Part shown: positions 1 to 10,817 of the stretch, one piece after another
Numbering within the stretch: the first letter of the stretch is position 1
How the letters are laid out: every line of letters begins with the position of its first letter
Assembly (NCBI GenBank): GCA_003049435.1
Contig: PYSQ01000153.1
Span: 1-64,000 of the forward strand
Reading direction: 5' to 3'
From: Nakataea oryzae
Taxonomy: Eukaryota; Ascomycota; Sordariomycetes; Magnaporthales; Magnaporthaceae
DNA: 64,000 nt
Made by a program: the position numbers and the translations under genes
Notes under the pieces: generated by a model
The model's input: only the letters and a program-made list of their open reading frames with translations
Database searches by the model: none
Told to the model about the DNA's origin: nothing

Positions 1-734
1 CGCCAGCACCGCGGCGGCCGTGGTGCTGGTCTAGGAAGCTCTCCTCGAGGGCGTCGCAGACGGCGGCCTGCTCCTGGCAGGCCTGTGCGAGGCGGAGGTA
101 GAGGCCGTCGGGCGCAAAGGGGGCCAGGGCGGCGTCGACGTCGCGCTGGCGGGCGTGCCACTGGCGCTCGAGCGCGCGCGTGCTCAGCAGGCGGGCCTGC
201 GCGTCGGCGCGCTGGCCGGCCAGGCGCGACTCGGCCGCCGACAGGTGGCGCGCCAGCTCCACGTTGGCCGCCAGCGCCGCGCGCAGCGAGCCGTGGCTGG
301 CGGCCAGGGACGGGTGCGCCGCACCCGGCGCGTGGGTCAGCGCCGACAGCAGGGCCGGGGAGGAGAGCACGTCGGCCAGGTCCTGCTTTCTGCCTCGCTT
401 TGTCAGGGGATGGGGTAGATTTTTTTGTTTTTTGCCGATGCAACGCTTTTCTTCTTTTTATTTTTATTTTTATTTTTATTCGGCGGCAAGGAAAGGGACG
501 GGACGGCACATGGGGACCTTACGACTTGTCCTCGAGCATCTTGGGCAGCCACTGGTCGCCCGGGTCCGGGATCTGCTCCGGGCGGGCGACCTGCACGCTC
601 GACGCGGCCTCTGGCAGGCCGCCCTGGTCGGCAAACGGTGGCGGGCGCGGCGACTGCGACGCGGCCGGCGTGCCCATCCGGCTCGCCTCGTGGCTCCCCG
701 GCTTGGGCGGCGGGACTGGCGGCGCCGAGTACAT
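1..734 (-). CDS. vps37: VPS37-like ESCRT-I subunit, Mod(r) domain (partial, runs off left edge)
   Basis: ESCRT-I subunit that sorts ubiquitinated cargo into multivesicular endosomes. Exon 1 runs 734-523 and starts MYSAPPVPPPKPGSHEASR, a proline-rich N-terminus typical of fungal Vps37. A GTAAGG donor (522) and an acceptor at 391-390 remove a T-rich intron, and the frame continues SKQDLADVLSSPALLSAL. Exon 2 (389 to beyond base 1) is an alanine/arginine-rich helical segment with the order LAANVELARHL, RQRDVDAALAPF and LAQACQEQAAVCDALEESFL, the pattern of the Modifier-of-rudimentary (Mod(r)) coiled coil. The C-terminus lies outside the window. Family membership rests on these motifs and the N-terminus; the exact acceptor was chosen because the alternative CAG three codons downstream breaks the frame. 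Confidence 0.8.
390..522 (-). other. VPS37 intron 1 with T-rich hexamer repeat
   Basis: A 133 nt intron. Between about 456 and 480 it holds four near-perfect copies of a TTTTTA unit (plus-strand sense), which is A-rich in the transcribed orientation. Replication slippage is the simplest origin. Confidence 0.7.
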
Positions 735-1384
735 GCTGGCTGGCTGGCTGGCTGGCTGGGAAAGAAAAAGAAAAAAAAAGCCCCTCTTCGGTTCTCTAGC
801 TGGCCAGTACGTGTTACATGCGCGGCGAGGCTCGAGGCCCCTGGCTGGCCAGGGTCGGTGGAAGCCGTCGGTCGGTCGAGTCTGGGTGGGCGTTTTGAGG
901 TTTGAATGGCCGAGTTGGGTGCCTGCCTACCTACTGCTTGCTTGCTGTACATGCACGGGTGCAGTAGCGTCTTCGTCATCGGCCGCCAAGTCGCACCCCG
1001 CCCGCCCATCTCTGCTATCTTATCAAAACGCCATGCATATAGCATAAATGCATGCTTGGCTCCTCTACAATCCAAAAAAAAAAAATGCATTTGGTAACGA
1101 CTCTGAGCAGAGAGTTTCGTAGCCTTATCCAGCTGCGGACTAACACAAGACTTGGGTATGCTTTCGGCAGCAAGAAAAAATATAAGAAGCAAAAAAAAAA
1201 AAAAAACACCTGCCAGCGAGTGGAGATTCAGAAGAAAACACACCGGCAGTCTGATTTTGATTTCGTGCATCACATCACATGCCAATAGTCCTTTTTGTTA
1301 GTGTCCCACCCTTAAAAAAAACAAATGCCATGCCTTTAACCCCCAAACGTGATAAAGAGTACGAGACACCTCAGCTATCTGCAA
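735..1384. other. Intergenic: VPS37 promoter and 3' flank of the Zn2Cys6 gene
   Basis: No gene supported. A TGGC tetranucleotide repeat (five copies, 737-756) directly abuts the VPS37 start codon and so lies in its 5' leader. Several A-tracts (1074-1084, 1190-1206, 1313-1321) follow. Short open frames here show no family signal. Confidence 0.6.
737..756. repeat. (TGGC)5 microsatellite
   Basis: Five uninterrupted TGGC units followed by TGGG, immediately upstream of the VPS37 ATG on the minus strand. Copy-number change here would alter the 5' leader length but not the protein. Confidence 0.85.
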
Positions 1385-4300
1385 TCATAGTTTCTTGTCC
1401 AGGTCCTCTGCCGACCCTCTTTGCTGTGAGTTGGGGCTGTTAAAGGCAAAACTCGAACTGCTATCGGCTTCCGATCCCATCTGCATCGTGTTGCCGCCGG
1501 TGAACTGGAAGCTATCCGGGGCGAAGTTCGCTGTCTGCGTGTAACTCTCAAACACATCCTATCCACAAGCAAAGGCGTGTCAGCTCAAACAGGTCCTTTC
1601 CAGGCCGTGCCGTGTGTCCTTGAACCTACCCAGTCGAAGCCGGCCGTCGTCGTAAAGTCCATTGGGTTTCCTGAACTCATCAGGGACGTGAATGGAGAGG
1701 GCATGTTGTTGATCCCCGAAAACAGGTCCATGTTGAAGTCGGGAGTCATGGCTGATGATGGCCCCTGCCCAGGACCTTCGACACCCATGTCTATTGCTGG
1801 AGCCGCGTACGTGGCGGCGCCCCCCGGGCTCTGGATAGAGGATAGCATAGCCGCAGTGTTTGGAGACAGGCCGCCGCCGTCGCCCGAGAGCATGCCCAGC
1901 GTCATGGCTGCCGAGTGCTCAGGCTTCAGTTCCGCGCTGGGCGTCCCGCCAAAGAAGTCCATTCCGGTCTGCATCGGCATTGTCGCAGCACTTTCCTGGG
2001 CCGCGGCGGCTGTGCCTCTCGAGGGGCTGTTGATCTTCTCGAGCATGATGCGCAGTATGTTGGACGCCTTGAACGCCTCTACCGACGTGTGCTTCAGCTC
2101 ATCCCAGATCTGGCGCGTCACCTCCAGGGCCGTGATCATCTGGTGGCGCTGCTGCGGGGTCCAGAAGAACATGCCCTGTGAATCCTGGGGCCGACCCGAC
2201 CCCTCCGCCACGATGTCGTAGTGGAGGTCAAGCCCAACAAGCATGGCCGGCAAAAGAGACTCCTTGGTGGCAACCGAAGTGAAGAACCACCGCATGGACC
2301 TGAACCGGCCGTTTCCACGCGACTCCCTGTGCATCGTCTCCAGGTGGCGCAGCGTCTCCATGGACGCCTCGATGGCTGTGCGGCGCGAGTGTGCATACCG
2401 CGGGTTTTTCCTCGACCGGGGCAGGTAGTTGCGGTGCAAAAGGCAAAAGACCTTCTGTATGAGGATGTCGATGTTGAGCCGAGCGAGGATGAGGGAGAGC
2501 GGGTCGTGCGAGCCCTCGAGGGGCTGTAGCTTCAGGTGCGGAGGCAGCTCGGCAACAACCTCCCGCAGCCTTGCATCCAGACGAAGGATCTCGTCGTAGG
2601 GAGCCGGCACGCCGATCCTGGTCGTCGTCTGGATGATCTTGCCCATCTCCAGCCCCAGCCGCACCTTGGCAATCATGTATGCTATCGGTGTTGGCTCCGT
2701 GCGCGGACGTGACGGCGGCAGGACCTTGCTGTCGGGGCCGAACTCCTCGTCGAAGATGTTGCTGGGGAGCTGCGTATCGCAGTCGTCGTCGTGTATCATG
2801 GCCGGGAGCGAGACTTGGAGCGAAAACATGATGTCGCACATCCTGATCAGAGCCCAAGTCCGACGTCTCATTTCCTGCAAGACAACCGTCAGCATACAAC
2901 ATACACATGCGCATGCAACGTGCCCAGAAGCCTATCTACTGCAGGCGCACGCAGGCTGTGGTAAGCACCCACCGCTTTAAAAGGTGTTATGGACGGAAAC
3001 CACTTCGAGTCTCGGTGATAGCCCATCCGCAGCGCCGCTCTTGTGGTCAGGGCGCTGATCATCCACAGGCCAACGTCGGCGTCGTACAGGAACGAGGACT
3101 CGCCAAGCATGTACAGGATCAGAGTCTCGACCGTGTACTCTCCCGGCTTGGTGTAGTCCCCCGTGACGAGGCATTGCACTGTCCTCAGCCGATACTCGGC
3201 CGCCAGCTCGCTCGAGCGGCCCTTCCACTCGGCCGGCTCGTCGCCAACCTTGTGGTAGCTGAGCATGGCCATGCACAGGATGGAGTAGAGCATGCCGAGC
3301 CACATTATGGGCGTCTTTGATGGGTCCTGCCAATGTTGCTCTAGAATCTGGTAGAACGTGGGAGCGTGTACGATGTTGGCAGTGTTGTCAATCGAGTTGA
3401 AGTACCGGCTACAGAGCGTCAGCACGCTCGACTTGGAAGGTAGCTCTGCCCGCAGCTCGACCTCGGGAGCTGGTGCTGCGCCCAGCAGGAGGGTGAGCCC
3501 GTGCAGCGCCGACGATGGTTTGCTCTGGAGCACCGTCTCGTAGCTCCTTTCAAGATCCTTCCTGTGGTTGCTGAAATAGCTCTTGACCTCGGAGATGTCG
3601 GCTAGGATGGTGTGCCAGTGCTCCTGCCCAATGTATATCGACTTGCCCTTCTCCGGATCGACCTTGAGGACACCCAGCGATGAGGCCAGTCCATTCTCGA
3701 TATCGCTGTCATCGTCGCCATCCTCTCTTGCGCCGCCACGGCGGTCGCATTGCTCTTTTCTTGCCGAGGACGTTCCGTCGGTCGTCGCCGTCGTGGGTGT
3801 CGCCCCTGTCTGCAGGGTTGACGTGCTCGAGGAAGTCGCCACGGCCGCGGCGGGCGCCGACGCTTCAAGGTTGGCACCGCCGTGCATCAGTGCTAGTACT
3901 AGGCCTTCTAAACGGTCAATACGGTTCTGCATGTCATCAGGGCTCGTTGCGCCTTGACTTTGGTTCTTCTTCCGCGTCGCTGGGGCTGCATATGAGCAGC
4001 CGCTCGTATCAGCACCCTCACGCTTGACGCAGTTGCTGCATGGATGACTCCTGTCACACTTCCTGTGTACAAGGTAGATTGTGTGAGTGGCAGGAAGTCT
4101 TTGTGTGTGGCTCAACACCGAGATATTTGGGTGCTTACAGCCTGAATAGAACATGTGATGGTTAGCACTACTGGACTACGCACTGGCACCGCTCATGGGC
4201 GATGGAAATCTGCCACATATAGACCCGTCAGGGGGACGTAGATGGCCGATCGAGCTAGGGAGGGCGCGTAAAAAAAAGTGTGGAAATAGACACGCAGTCC

Positions 4301-4503
4301 AGTGAATGACATCTGGCTTGGGCATCCTGCTAGGGAGCTGGAGTCACAAACAGGTGGGTGGGGGCTGATCAGTAAACTTGCTTTCTGGTTCTGCATGGAT
4401 AGCAGCTGAGAGGCACGCGGTTCCTCTTCCGGATTATTCGGAACTGCTCCTCAGGGGAGTGTCCGCCCGAAGAGGGCGTCGTCGACGGAGGTGTGGGGGT
4501 CAT
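1385..4503 (-). CDS. Zn2Cys6 transcription factor with Fungal_trans domain; contains a 3 nt microexon
   Basis: Nuclear DNA-binding regulator, target unknown. Proposed exons: 4503-4382, 4141-4139, 4062-2973, 2874-1630, 1558-1385 (877 residues). The first exon ends in SCYPCRTRK and exon 3 begins KCDRSHPCSNCVKR. Joining them directly leaves five residues between Cys2 and Cys3, or a broken frame. A GC donor (GCAAGT, 4381), a 3 nt exon GCT flanked by AG and GTAAGC, and the acceptor at 4064-4063 restore CRTRKLKCD with the canonical CX2CX6C spacing. Exon 3 carries a leucine-rich linker and then the Fungal_trans region (YFNSIDNTANIVHAPTF; ALRMGYHRDSKWFPSITPF joined to EMRRRTWALIRMCDIMFS). Exon 5 gives a Ser/Gln-rich tail ending in EDLDKKL. 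The start at 4503 (MTPTPPSTTPSSGG) was preferred over an in-frame ATG at 4692 because the extra 63 residues look like leader sequence. The exact ligand spacing after Cys5 (ten residues) is slightly long. Confidence 0.8.
4139..4141 (-). other. Putative 3 nt coding microexon (GCT) in Zn2Cys6 gene
   Basis: On the minus strand the sequence reads TTCTATTCAG, then GCT, then GTAAGC. Including these three bases turns AA|G AAG into AAG CTG AAG, restoring the near-invariant Lys-Leu-Lys-Cys of the zinc cluster. The intron before it is 240 nt with a GC donor, the one after it 76 nt. Confidence 0.6.
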
Positions 4504-7500
4504 TGTGACTCGGGGTTTATGTACACAAGGGCCGAACCCGTGGGAAAAGAACGCGTCGGCGGGAGACGGCGAGCCGTAGTAATAGTGCCGGAGTTTACGA
4601 AGGAGCAGCTTTCCAGGGACCGAGCTGGCCTGCGCCCCGTTCTCATATAAGATTGGAGAAGCCGCCACGTCGTCTCCTATGGGCACACCCAACCCCTGAG
4701 TGATTGGGTATCAGGCCTCTTGGCCAGTGGCAGTAAGAATGCGGGCCTGGACCACACACGCAGACAAGCGGTCCGCTTCTTCAACCTGCGCTGCTCGTTT
4801 TCCTGGGGTGGCTTTAGAGCTGGCGGGTACGGAGATAGACCCAGGATGCAACAGCACCAAGGAACCCCCGCGAGTTTGCGATCAGGGGCGGGGGTACGGG
4901 AGACAGATCGGCTCCTGTGGGTGTAGCGGGAGGCAGGCTGCCGTAGGATGCTTGCTCTGGGGGATTTTCAGCAGACGTGATAAGGTCTACCCGATGCCGG
5001 CCACGGACGATTCCAAGCCTGTTCCTCCTCGCTCGCCACCAGCCAGGCTGAACCCGCCTAAGCGACGCGCCCACGGTGATCGATCTGACCAAAAAGCAAC
5101 CCAAGAAATCTCCTGGTTGGCCGGCAGCAACTGCTCCGACACTAGGGGTAGTGGGCTGCCCTTCCGGAAATCAAGAGTATCCGCCAAGTCCTTCTGGATA
5201 GTGGCAATGGAGACCACAAGACACCCCTCGATGCCAAAACGGGTGCCCCCCAGGCGGGCGCTGGCCAAGGGCACTGCACAGACAGTCGCCTGGCTGCCTG
5301 CAGGGACGGCCAACCCGGGACAGTGTGGCGCCACAGGAGCAGCTCCCGATAGGGATCGCGCGCGCGGATTCAATGGGACTGATCTCGAGCCTTCCACCTC
5401 CGTCGGGGCGCGGTGGCAAAAAATGGGCCGCTGAAGGAGATGGGGTAGCACGGCGCACAACGGAAAGCGGACGGCAGGAAGCCAAGGAGGGATGAGGGGC
5501 TGCTGAGGAATGCTGAGATGTCCACAGACAAAGTCGATATCTGCATGTCACCGAGCCCTACGCCGTCAGTCCTTGTCCGCACCGGGTGCTGAAGGGAGAG
5601 CGCCCGCCTTGGCCCAGGGCCCACGCCAAGGGGCAGGCTGCGCAACCCATCCGGCCCCTCGGGCACGCCGTCGCGCAGGGAGGGGGGTGGAACGGGATGT
5701 TTGGAATAAGCACTCACGTATGCGACAGCAGCTCCCGCGCGGTGGCTCGAGGGAGGAAGCGCGCGCGAGAAATGCGACCAGGGCAGCGAGTGGCCACGGC
5801 GTCGAGGGGAGCGATGTGCAAAATCGGAATCGGCTGTACGAGCCCCACGCCCAAAGGCCCACACAGGAGAGGGTCGCGGGCCGCCTGGTGCGCTCGCTTT
5901 GTCAGGGGCGATGATGTAGAGCGAGCGACGCGGCTTGGAGGGGTGCGTCTCGGAGCTGGCGATGGAGCAAGGGCGGAGGAGCAAGCACGGGTGCGGATGT
6001 CAGAGAGTCGCAAGGAGCCGGCGCCGCGAAGTCGGTGGTCTGCCTGCCTTGCAGAGAGAGTCTTTGTCAGACGCCGCAAGCACACCCTGCTTCCCAAACC
6101 CAACCAACATTACATTGGTACGTCGTCGGTCTATCAAGTCTCCCCGAAGAGCCTGGTACCCGCGCCAGTGGTGGGGAGTCTGCGTCGGCCTTAAGCGGGA
6201 TTAACATGGGTGTAGTGGGCGTGAACCCCTGATCCCGGCGCTGTGGGGTTGCTGTGCGTACAGGTATGTACCTGAGTAGGTGCCTAATTGCCCAGATACG
6301 TGCAGTACATTATAGGCTGGCATTGAGCTCAGTGGGGGGTAGTCTGCCAAAGCTATCTCCTAGCTCAGCATCTCGGCAGCCTTTGGCTTCCAGTCGCTGT
6401 TGGGCTTTCTTCACCGACGGGATATCATTATTCGTTCACATTGGCGGGAAATAGCGTCACATCCACCCAGGCAGTCTTCGGCTCTCTCCCCAGAGAGTCA
6501 GGCAGTTTGACATCCATACCAACCTCCAAAGCTAGCATCCCCGTCCCTTCGACATTACCACTTGCCCAGTGACGCCACCTACCCCCCTATCAAAAACAAT
6601 ATCAACTACACAGGCGGTTCATTGCCTATTAACTATGAACCTGCACGAGGCGGAGGAGAATTTCCAGCCTAGCGCCCTCTGCACTTTCTCGATGCTCGCA
6701 TTTCGCCCACCTTTGCCCGCAGTCCAAGAAACAATGTATCGCCGACATGTGGACTGCCAGACTCCAGAAAACCCGTCGGCCTTGGCCTACATAAATTCCT
6801 TGGTCGCCCTGCAGCTACCGGCAGGCCTACAAAGGTCGGCGACGTCCGAATGCATGCCACTCATGCGTGCAGAGGAATCCATCGTTTGGGGTTCTAGCGT
6901 AGTCTAGAGATTACACAACCCAGGCGGGAGAATCTGTAAGGAAGTAGTAATTGCCAGACTGAATGTATGACGCGGAACTTGACCCACCTGCAGGCTCACA
7001 TTTGCGAAATACCACCATGCTCTTACAACCAACATGCCCGTCGCCTGCCCATCCAGTTAGCCTGTGCTGATTAATATGCCAGAGTGGCCGGTGACTCACG
7101 CCGACCGCATCGCAGGGCAGTCGAGGCTCGCAGAGGGTCCGCGAGAATTAAAACGCCCTACTAAATTAACCGGGATCTTCTGTTTGACATGCTCGCCAAT
7201 CCAGACCCGACCCTTGAGCGACAAACTGTAACCTGTATACCTCGAGCTTACCATCCATTGCATCAACCACTTGTTTGTCTAGAGGCACCGAAAAGCACTC
7301 GCGTTGCCACCAAGCTATCTTCTGATTGCTCCGTACTAGTCCCGGCCTATCCTCGATAGCAGGATGCCGGCTGTTTGCAACACGGGCGCTGATGACGTTC
7401 AAGGCTTGACGCAGTTCCATCGATACAACCGTACCAAACATGGTCGTTTCCCTCATCTGCGCCCGAGCCCAGCGTCACCCCTATGCAGAGTATCTGCAGA

Positions 7501-7861
7501 GCAAACCTCCAAAATCACAAATTCCGCGATTCCGTAGCCTATATACGTCGAGTCATGCCTCTGTTCGATTCGCTTCCAAAAGGGCCAAAGCTGTCTGGTA
7601 TCGTCTACGCCCAATATTCTCCTATGTGGTAAGAATGCACTGCGCGCGGTGACGATGCCGTTTGGTTGCCGGAAAAAAGAGTTTTTTTTTCCGCAACTTG
7701 TGTCTGCGGTGGCCTGGCCGAATTTTTCTAGTCATGGTTGAACAAACTGGTTCAGTGACGAGAGAGCTCGAGCATATGAGCAAGAGGGAGAGGGAGAGTG
7801 GCCGTATGGACCCTCGACGAGACTGCCTTCTTTTTCTTCCGAGAACGAGCTGGAGTATGTA
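4504..7861. other. Gene-poor stretch of about 3.4 kb
   Basis: Promoter of the Zn2Cys6 gene on one side and 3' flank of Grx4 on the other. The longest open frames (for example a 244-codon plus frame at 4700-5434 and a 96-codon minus frame at 7166-7456) have no recognisable domain, biased composition and no splice-linked partners. No transposon ends, tRNA or clear repeat were found. A GGTATGTACCT/AGTAGGTGCCT-like pair lies near 6262-6285. Confidence 0.5.
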
Positions 7862-8763
7862 TCATGAGTCGGCGGGTGCAGCATCGGCGGCAGGCCTGGC
7901 GCTATACGCCTTGAAGAAATCAGCGTCGTTTGCGATCTCCTCTTTAACCTACAGCCCCACGAGCGTCTTTGCGTCAGTATGTTTTGTCGCGTTAAGGCGC
8001 AGTGTGATGTATAAACCAACGCAGGCGGGGATCGCTTTCGCCTTACAATGTCTAAACCACCGACCAGCTCGCCGTCGACCCATAGTTGTGGGAAGGTGGG
8101 CCATTCGGCAAATTCCTTCAAGCCTTGCCTAACCTCGTCGTCGGCCAAGATGTTGAAGAAGCCGTACTTGACCGAGTTCTCCCTTAGTATGGCGACTATC
8201 TGCCTCGAGAAGCCACACTGTGGTGCGCTCGGCGTGCCCTTCATGAAAAGCATCACCGGTGCCGCCTTGACTAGATCGCCCAGCCGCTTGAAAAGCTCCT
8301 CCTTTTGCTTCGCTGGGTCTTTCTGAGCCTCCGTCATGGACACGTCGGCACCGCCGTTGGCGGTGTCGGCCGCTGTGGTCTCGGCTGTGGCGGCGGCTGG
8401 TGCGGCAGAGGAAGGGGAAGGACCGGCATGCGCCTCGATGGCGGCGCGGACGCGCTGGGCGCTGTTGCCGCTGACGGACTCGAGCACCTTGCCGCCACGC
8501 GACAGCACGACGAAGGGGACGGCGGTCACGTCGTAGGTCTCGCTAACATCGCTAAGATCCTCGGCGTCGAGCGCAACCCACGAGGTCGCGGGCGGGTCCG
8601 CGACAGGGTATTCGGCCGCAAGGGTCTTGAGCACCGTCGCCATCTGGGCGCAAGGCGGCGCCCATGGGGCGTGGAAGTATATGATCAGGAGGGTCGTCGG
8701 CGGCAGGGCGGCCAGGTGGGCCTCCCACTCTGGCACGCTGGTGATGTCTTTGACGGCCGACAT
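7862..8763 (-). CDS. grx4: Monothiol CGFS glutaredoxin, thioredoxin-Grx type (Grx3/Grx4)
   Basis: Cytosolic/nuclear iron-sulfur cluster carrier that reports iron status to iron regulators in fungi. Exons 8763-8047 and 7948-7862, joined phase 0 by a 98 nt intron (GTAAGG...TAG), giving 267 residues. The N-terminal thioredoxin-like domain (about 5-115) has the degenerate site WAPPC (34-38) in place of WCGPC, as usual for this family. An Ala/Thr-rich linker (about 115-145) leads to the glutaredoxin domain with PQCGFSRQI (CGFS at 183-186), the cis-Pro loop WPTFPQLWV (221-229) and GELVGGLDIV (231-240). One Grx domain, as in fungal Grx4, not two. The start ATG at 8763 gives MSAVKDITS; an upstream in-frame extension to 8853 looks like leader. 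Several CCAAT boxes lie upstream. Confidence 0.93.
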
Positions 8764-8898
8764 CGCTGCGGTTTGTCGATTCTCGGCGGAGGTGCGCGGC
8801 TCGAGCAAGGGAGAACAGAGAATAGAAATAAACCAGGATGATCTAGAAGTCAACGGCTTAACGTCTAGGGCTAGTGAGACGTGCGCGTCGTCACTACT

Positions 8899-9063
8899 AT
8901 TGGAGTGCCGATGATGGGTGGTGGCATGGAATTGCTAGCAAGGTTTTGGTCCGCGCTGGACTCGACGTATGGCAAAGCCAAATACCCCGCCAAAATTATA
9001 AATCATCGAGCCCCTCCTCCGTCATTGGAGCTCATCTTATTGGAGCTCGCGCGCGAAGCCAAT
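8899..9063 (-). promoter_or_regulatory. Cluster of four CCAAT boxes upstream of Grx4
   Basis: CCAAT lies on the Grx4 strand at 8903-8899, 9028-9024 and 9043-9039, and on the other strand at 9059-9063. Two of them sit in a tandem direct repeat GAGCTCCAAT with a 15 bp period. They lie about 140-300 bp upstream of the Grx4 ATG. CCAAT is the core site of the fungal Hap/CBC complex, which with HapX controls iron genes; occupancy here is inferred. Confidence 0.45.
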
Positions 9064-10115
9064 TGCGCCATTTTGCACTGCATGCACCTCCCATTCGGGC
9101 GCAAGTTGGTCGCATTTGTACATCAACCCTGTTGGATGCACGAGCGTATGCATATGTGAAGGTCGGATAGGGAGAGCAATTCATCTTCTATTGTTTGTTG
9201 TTGGTCTTGATGGCAGACAAAGGCTGGCTTCGCAGCAATGCGTCTCTGAGTAATTTGCCTTCTTCATTCTCTTCGTCACCATGGTCCGCTGCCATGCTCA
9301 TATGATATACAATGTCTCTCGAATGCTATCGCACTAGCTTGTGCCTCGATTCGCGGGTCTGCAGGTGGAGGGTCCCCGTGACCTTTCCACGTCCCCGCCG
9401 GCCCACGATGCTGTTTCGCAGCGATGTCGGCTGCCCTGTTAGGCTGGATTGAGGAATCAATCAGCCTCGGTCAAGGCGCGGGCCCAGGTGCCAGATTGCG
9501 GCACACGGCACAAGGTGCCGAGCCACAGTGGTTACGACGCCAAGCTCAGACGCACGCCAAAGCCTCCTCGCCCCATGCACAAGGCTTGTCTTCGCAAGCA
9601 GATTGCGGCCCCGATGTGGGGAACCCAGGCTGATGGTGTCCAGTACGCAGAGCCTTTGTTCAGTTGGCGGGCCCGCAGAATGCCTGATTCTAGAATTCGG
9701 CCGAGCCTAGGAGCATGGATGGCCCTCCCGGTGATGGCCTCCCGAGCTCCTCCAGCGCCTCGCTCATCTTACAGGCCGCGTTTGCAGCCCAGCCCCCGTC
9801 CTCGTTGGGAATTAGGCCGCGGAGGCGCACGCACATACTCGTGGGCGATTACCGGGGCGCTGAGCAGAACTGCAGGTACGCCAGCCCGCCTTTGCAGGCG
9901 CCCCTAGGCCACATTGGACGGCTGTCCCCCCCCCCCGGCAATTCGCCCTCAGCGGCGTCGCTACACCCAAAGGGACTTTTCCGATCGGTTGCCAGTCTCC
10001 GCCTCGCCTGTTGGGACCAGCGGCCATCCCGTCGGGCTGCAGCGCTGCCGAGTTGCGCGTTGCCTGGTTTGTTTGGTGCTGCTGACCTGGGGGTTCCAGA
10101 TATTACAGCAGCAAA

Positions 10116-10216
10116 TTCCTCCTACTTTTTCATCCGTCCTCAAACACTCTCGCCACCTCCACCTCCTGCCCCTATTTCTCACACCTTCCTTCTTTTTTTT
10201 TTCTTTCCCACCCGTG
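10116..10216 (+). promoter_or_regulatory. Pyrimidine-rich tract upstream of CYSTM gene
   Basis: About 100 bases dominated by C and T on the coding strand, ending 167 bp before the ATG, including a T-run near 10191. CT-rich stretches next to transcription starts are common in well-expressed filamentous fungal genes. No TATA box is evident. Confidence 0.4.
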
Positions 10217-10382
10217 CTCATTTGCTACTTGTTCTTGTCGTCCCACTGCCAAGTCGCGACCCATTACATCCCAAGTTTCCCACATTTAGCGCGACCGTCG
10301 CTCTTCGGTCTTGCAAGAACCTGGGATCCAACCCTTCCATCAACAACCACAATCAACACAACCACAACCACAAGTAATAATA

Positions 10383-10817
10383 ATGTCGGCCCAGCAATTC
10401 TACCAGAACGGCCCGCCGCCGCCGCCGCAGGGCTACGGCAGCCCGCCGCCTCCCCAGGGCTACCCTTCATACCCTCAGCAGGTATGTGATGCGACGACAT
10501 ACGTCGTGCGATTCGCGGCGGTTTTTACTGGCACATCTCGCCCCAGGTCGCTGCGTGGAAGCTCCGAAAGTTACCGCATGTGAATGCTGACGCCCAGATG
10601 CCCGTTCTTGCAGTCATACGGATCGCCGCCGCCCCAGGGTGGCTACTATCCTCCTCAGCAGCCGCCGATGCAATACCCTCAGCAGCAGGCACCCCCTCCG
10701 CAAAAAGACGACGGAGCCAAGAAGGGCTTTCTTGGCGGAATTCTCGCCTGCTGCGCATGCTGTGTCTGCTGCGACTGCATAGGAGACTGCTGCGAGTGCT
10801 GCCTCGAGTGCTGCTAG
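10383..10817 (+). CDS. Cysteine-rich CYSTM-type tail-anchored protein
   Basis: Exons 10383-10481 and 10614-10817, joined phase 0 by a 132 nt intron (GTATGT...CAG), encode 100 residues. Residues 1 to about 70 are rich in Pro, Gln, Gly and Tyr with PPPPPQGYGS-like repeats. A short charged stretch KDDGAKKGF is followed by the tail GGILACCACCVCCDCIGDCC and a final CLECC. This layout (P/Q/G/Y-rich head, C-terminal Cys-packed hydrophobic segment) matches the CYSTM family (yeast YDL012C/YBR016W-like), small membrane proteins tied to stress tolerance. The precise function is unknown. Confidence 0.8.

Larger units (their letters stand above)
8764..10382. other. Divergent promoter region between Grx4 and the CYSTM gene
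   Basis: About 1.6 kb without a supported gene. The Grx4-proximal third carries clustered CCAAT boxes including a tandem repeat. The CYSTM-proximal end has a long pyrimidine-rich tract. Open frames (9449-9907, 9715-10377) lack family signal and are interrupted by the leader of the CYSTM gene. Confidence 0.55.

Noticed and set aside
85..1047. Plus-strand 320-codon frame across the VPS37 locus
   Set aside because: Antisense to two VPS37 exons and through a T-rich intron; Arg/Gly/Pro-biased composition of a shadow frame and no domain.
4504..4692. Upstream in-frame ATG for the Zn2Cys6 gene
   Set aside because: The extra 63 residues have no family likeness and precede the MTPTPPST start typical of such regulators. 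Not excluded, only less likely.
4700..5434. 244-codon plus-strand frame in the gene-poor stretch
   Set aside because: No domain, no splice partners, composition of random GC-rich DNA, and overlapped by long frames on the other strand.
7166..7456. 96-codon minus-strand frame
   Set aside because: Coherent-looking but without a recognisable family or promoter and splicing evidence.
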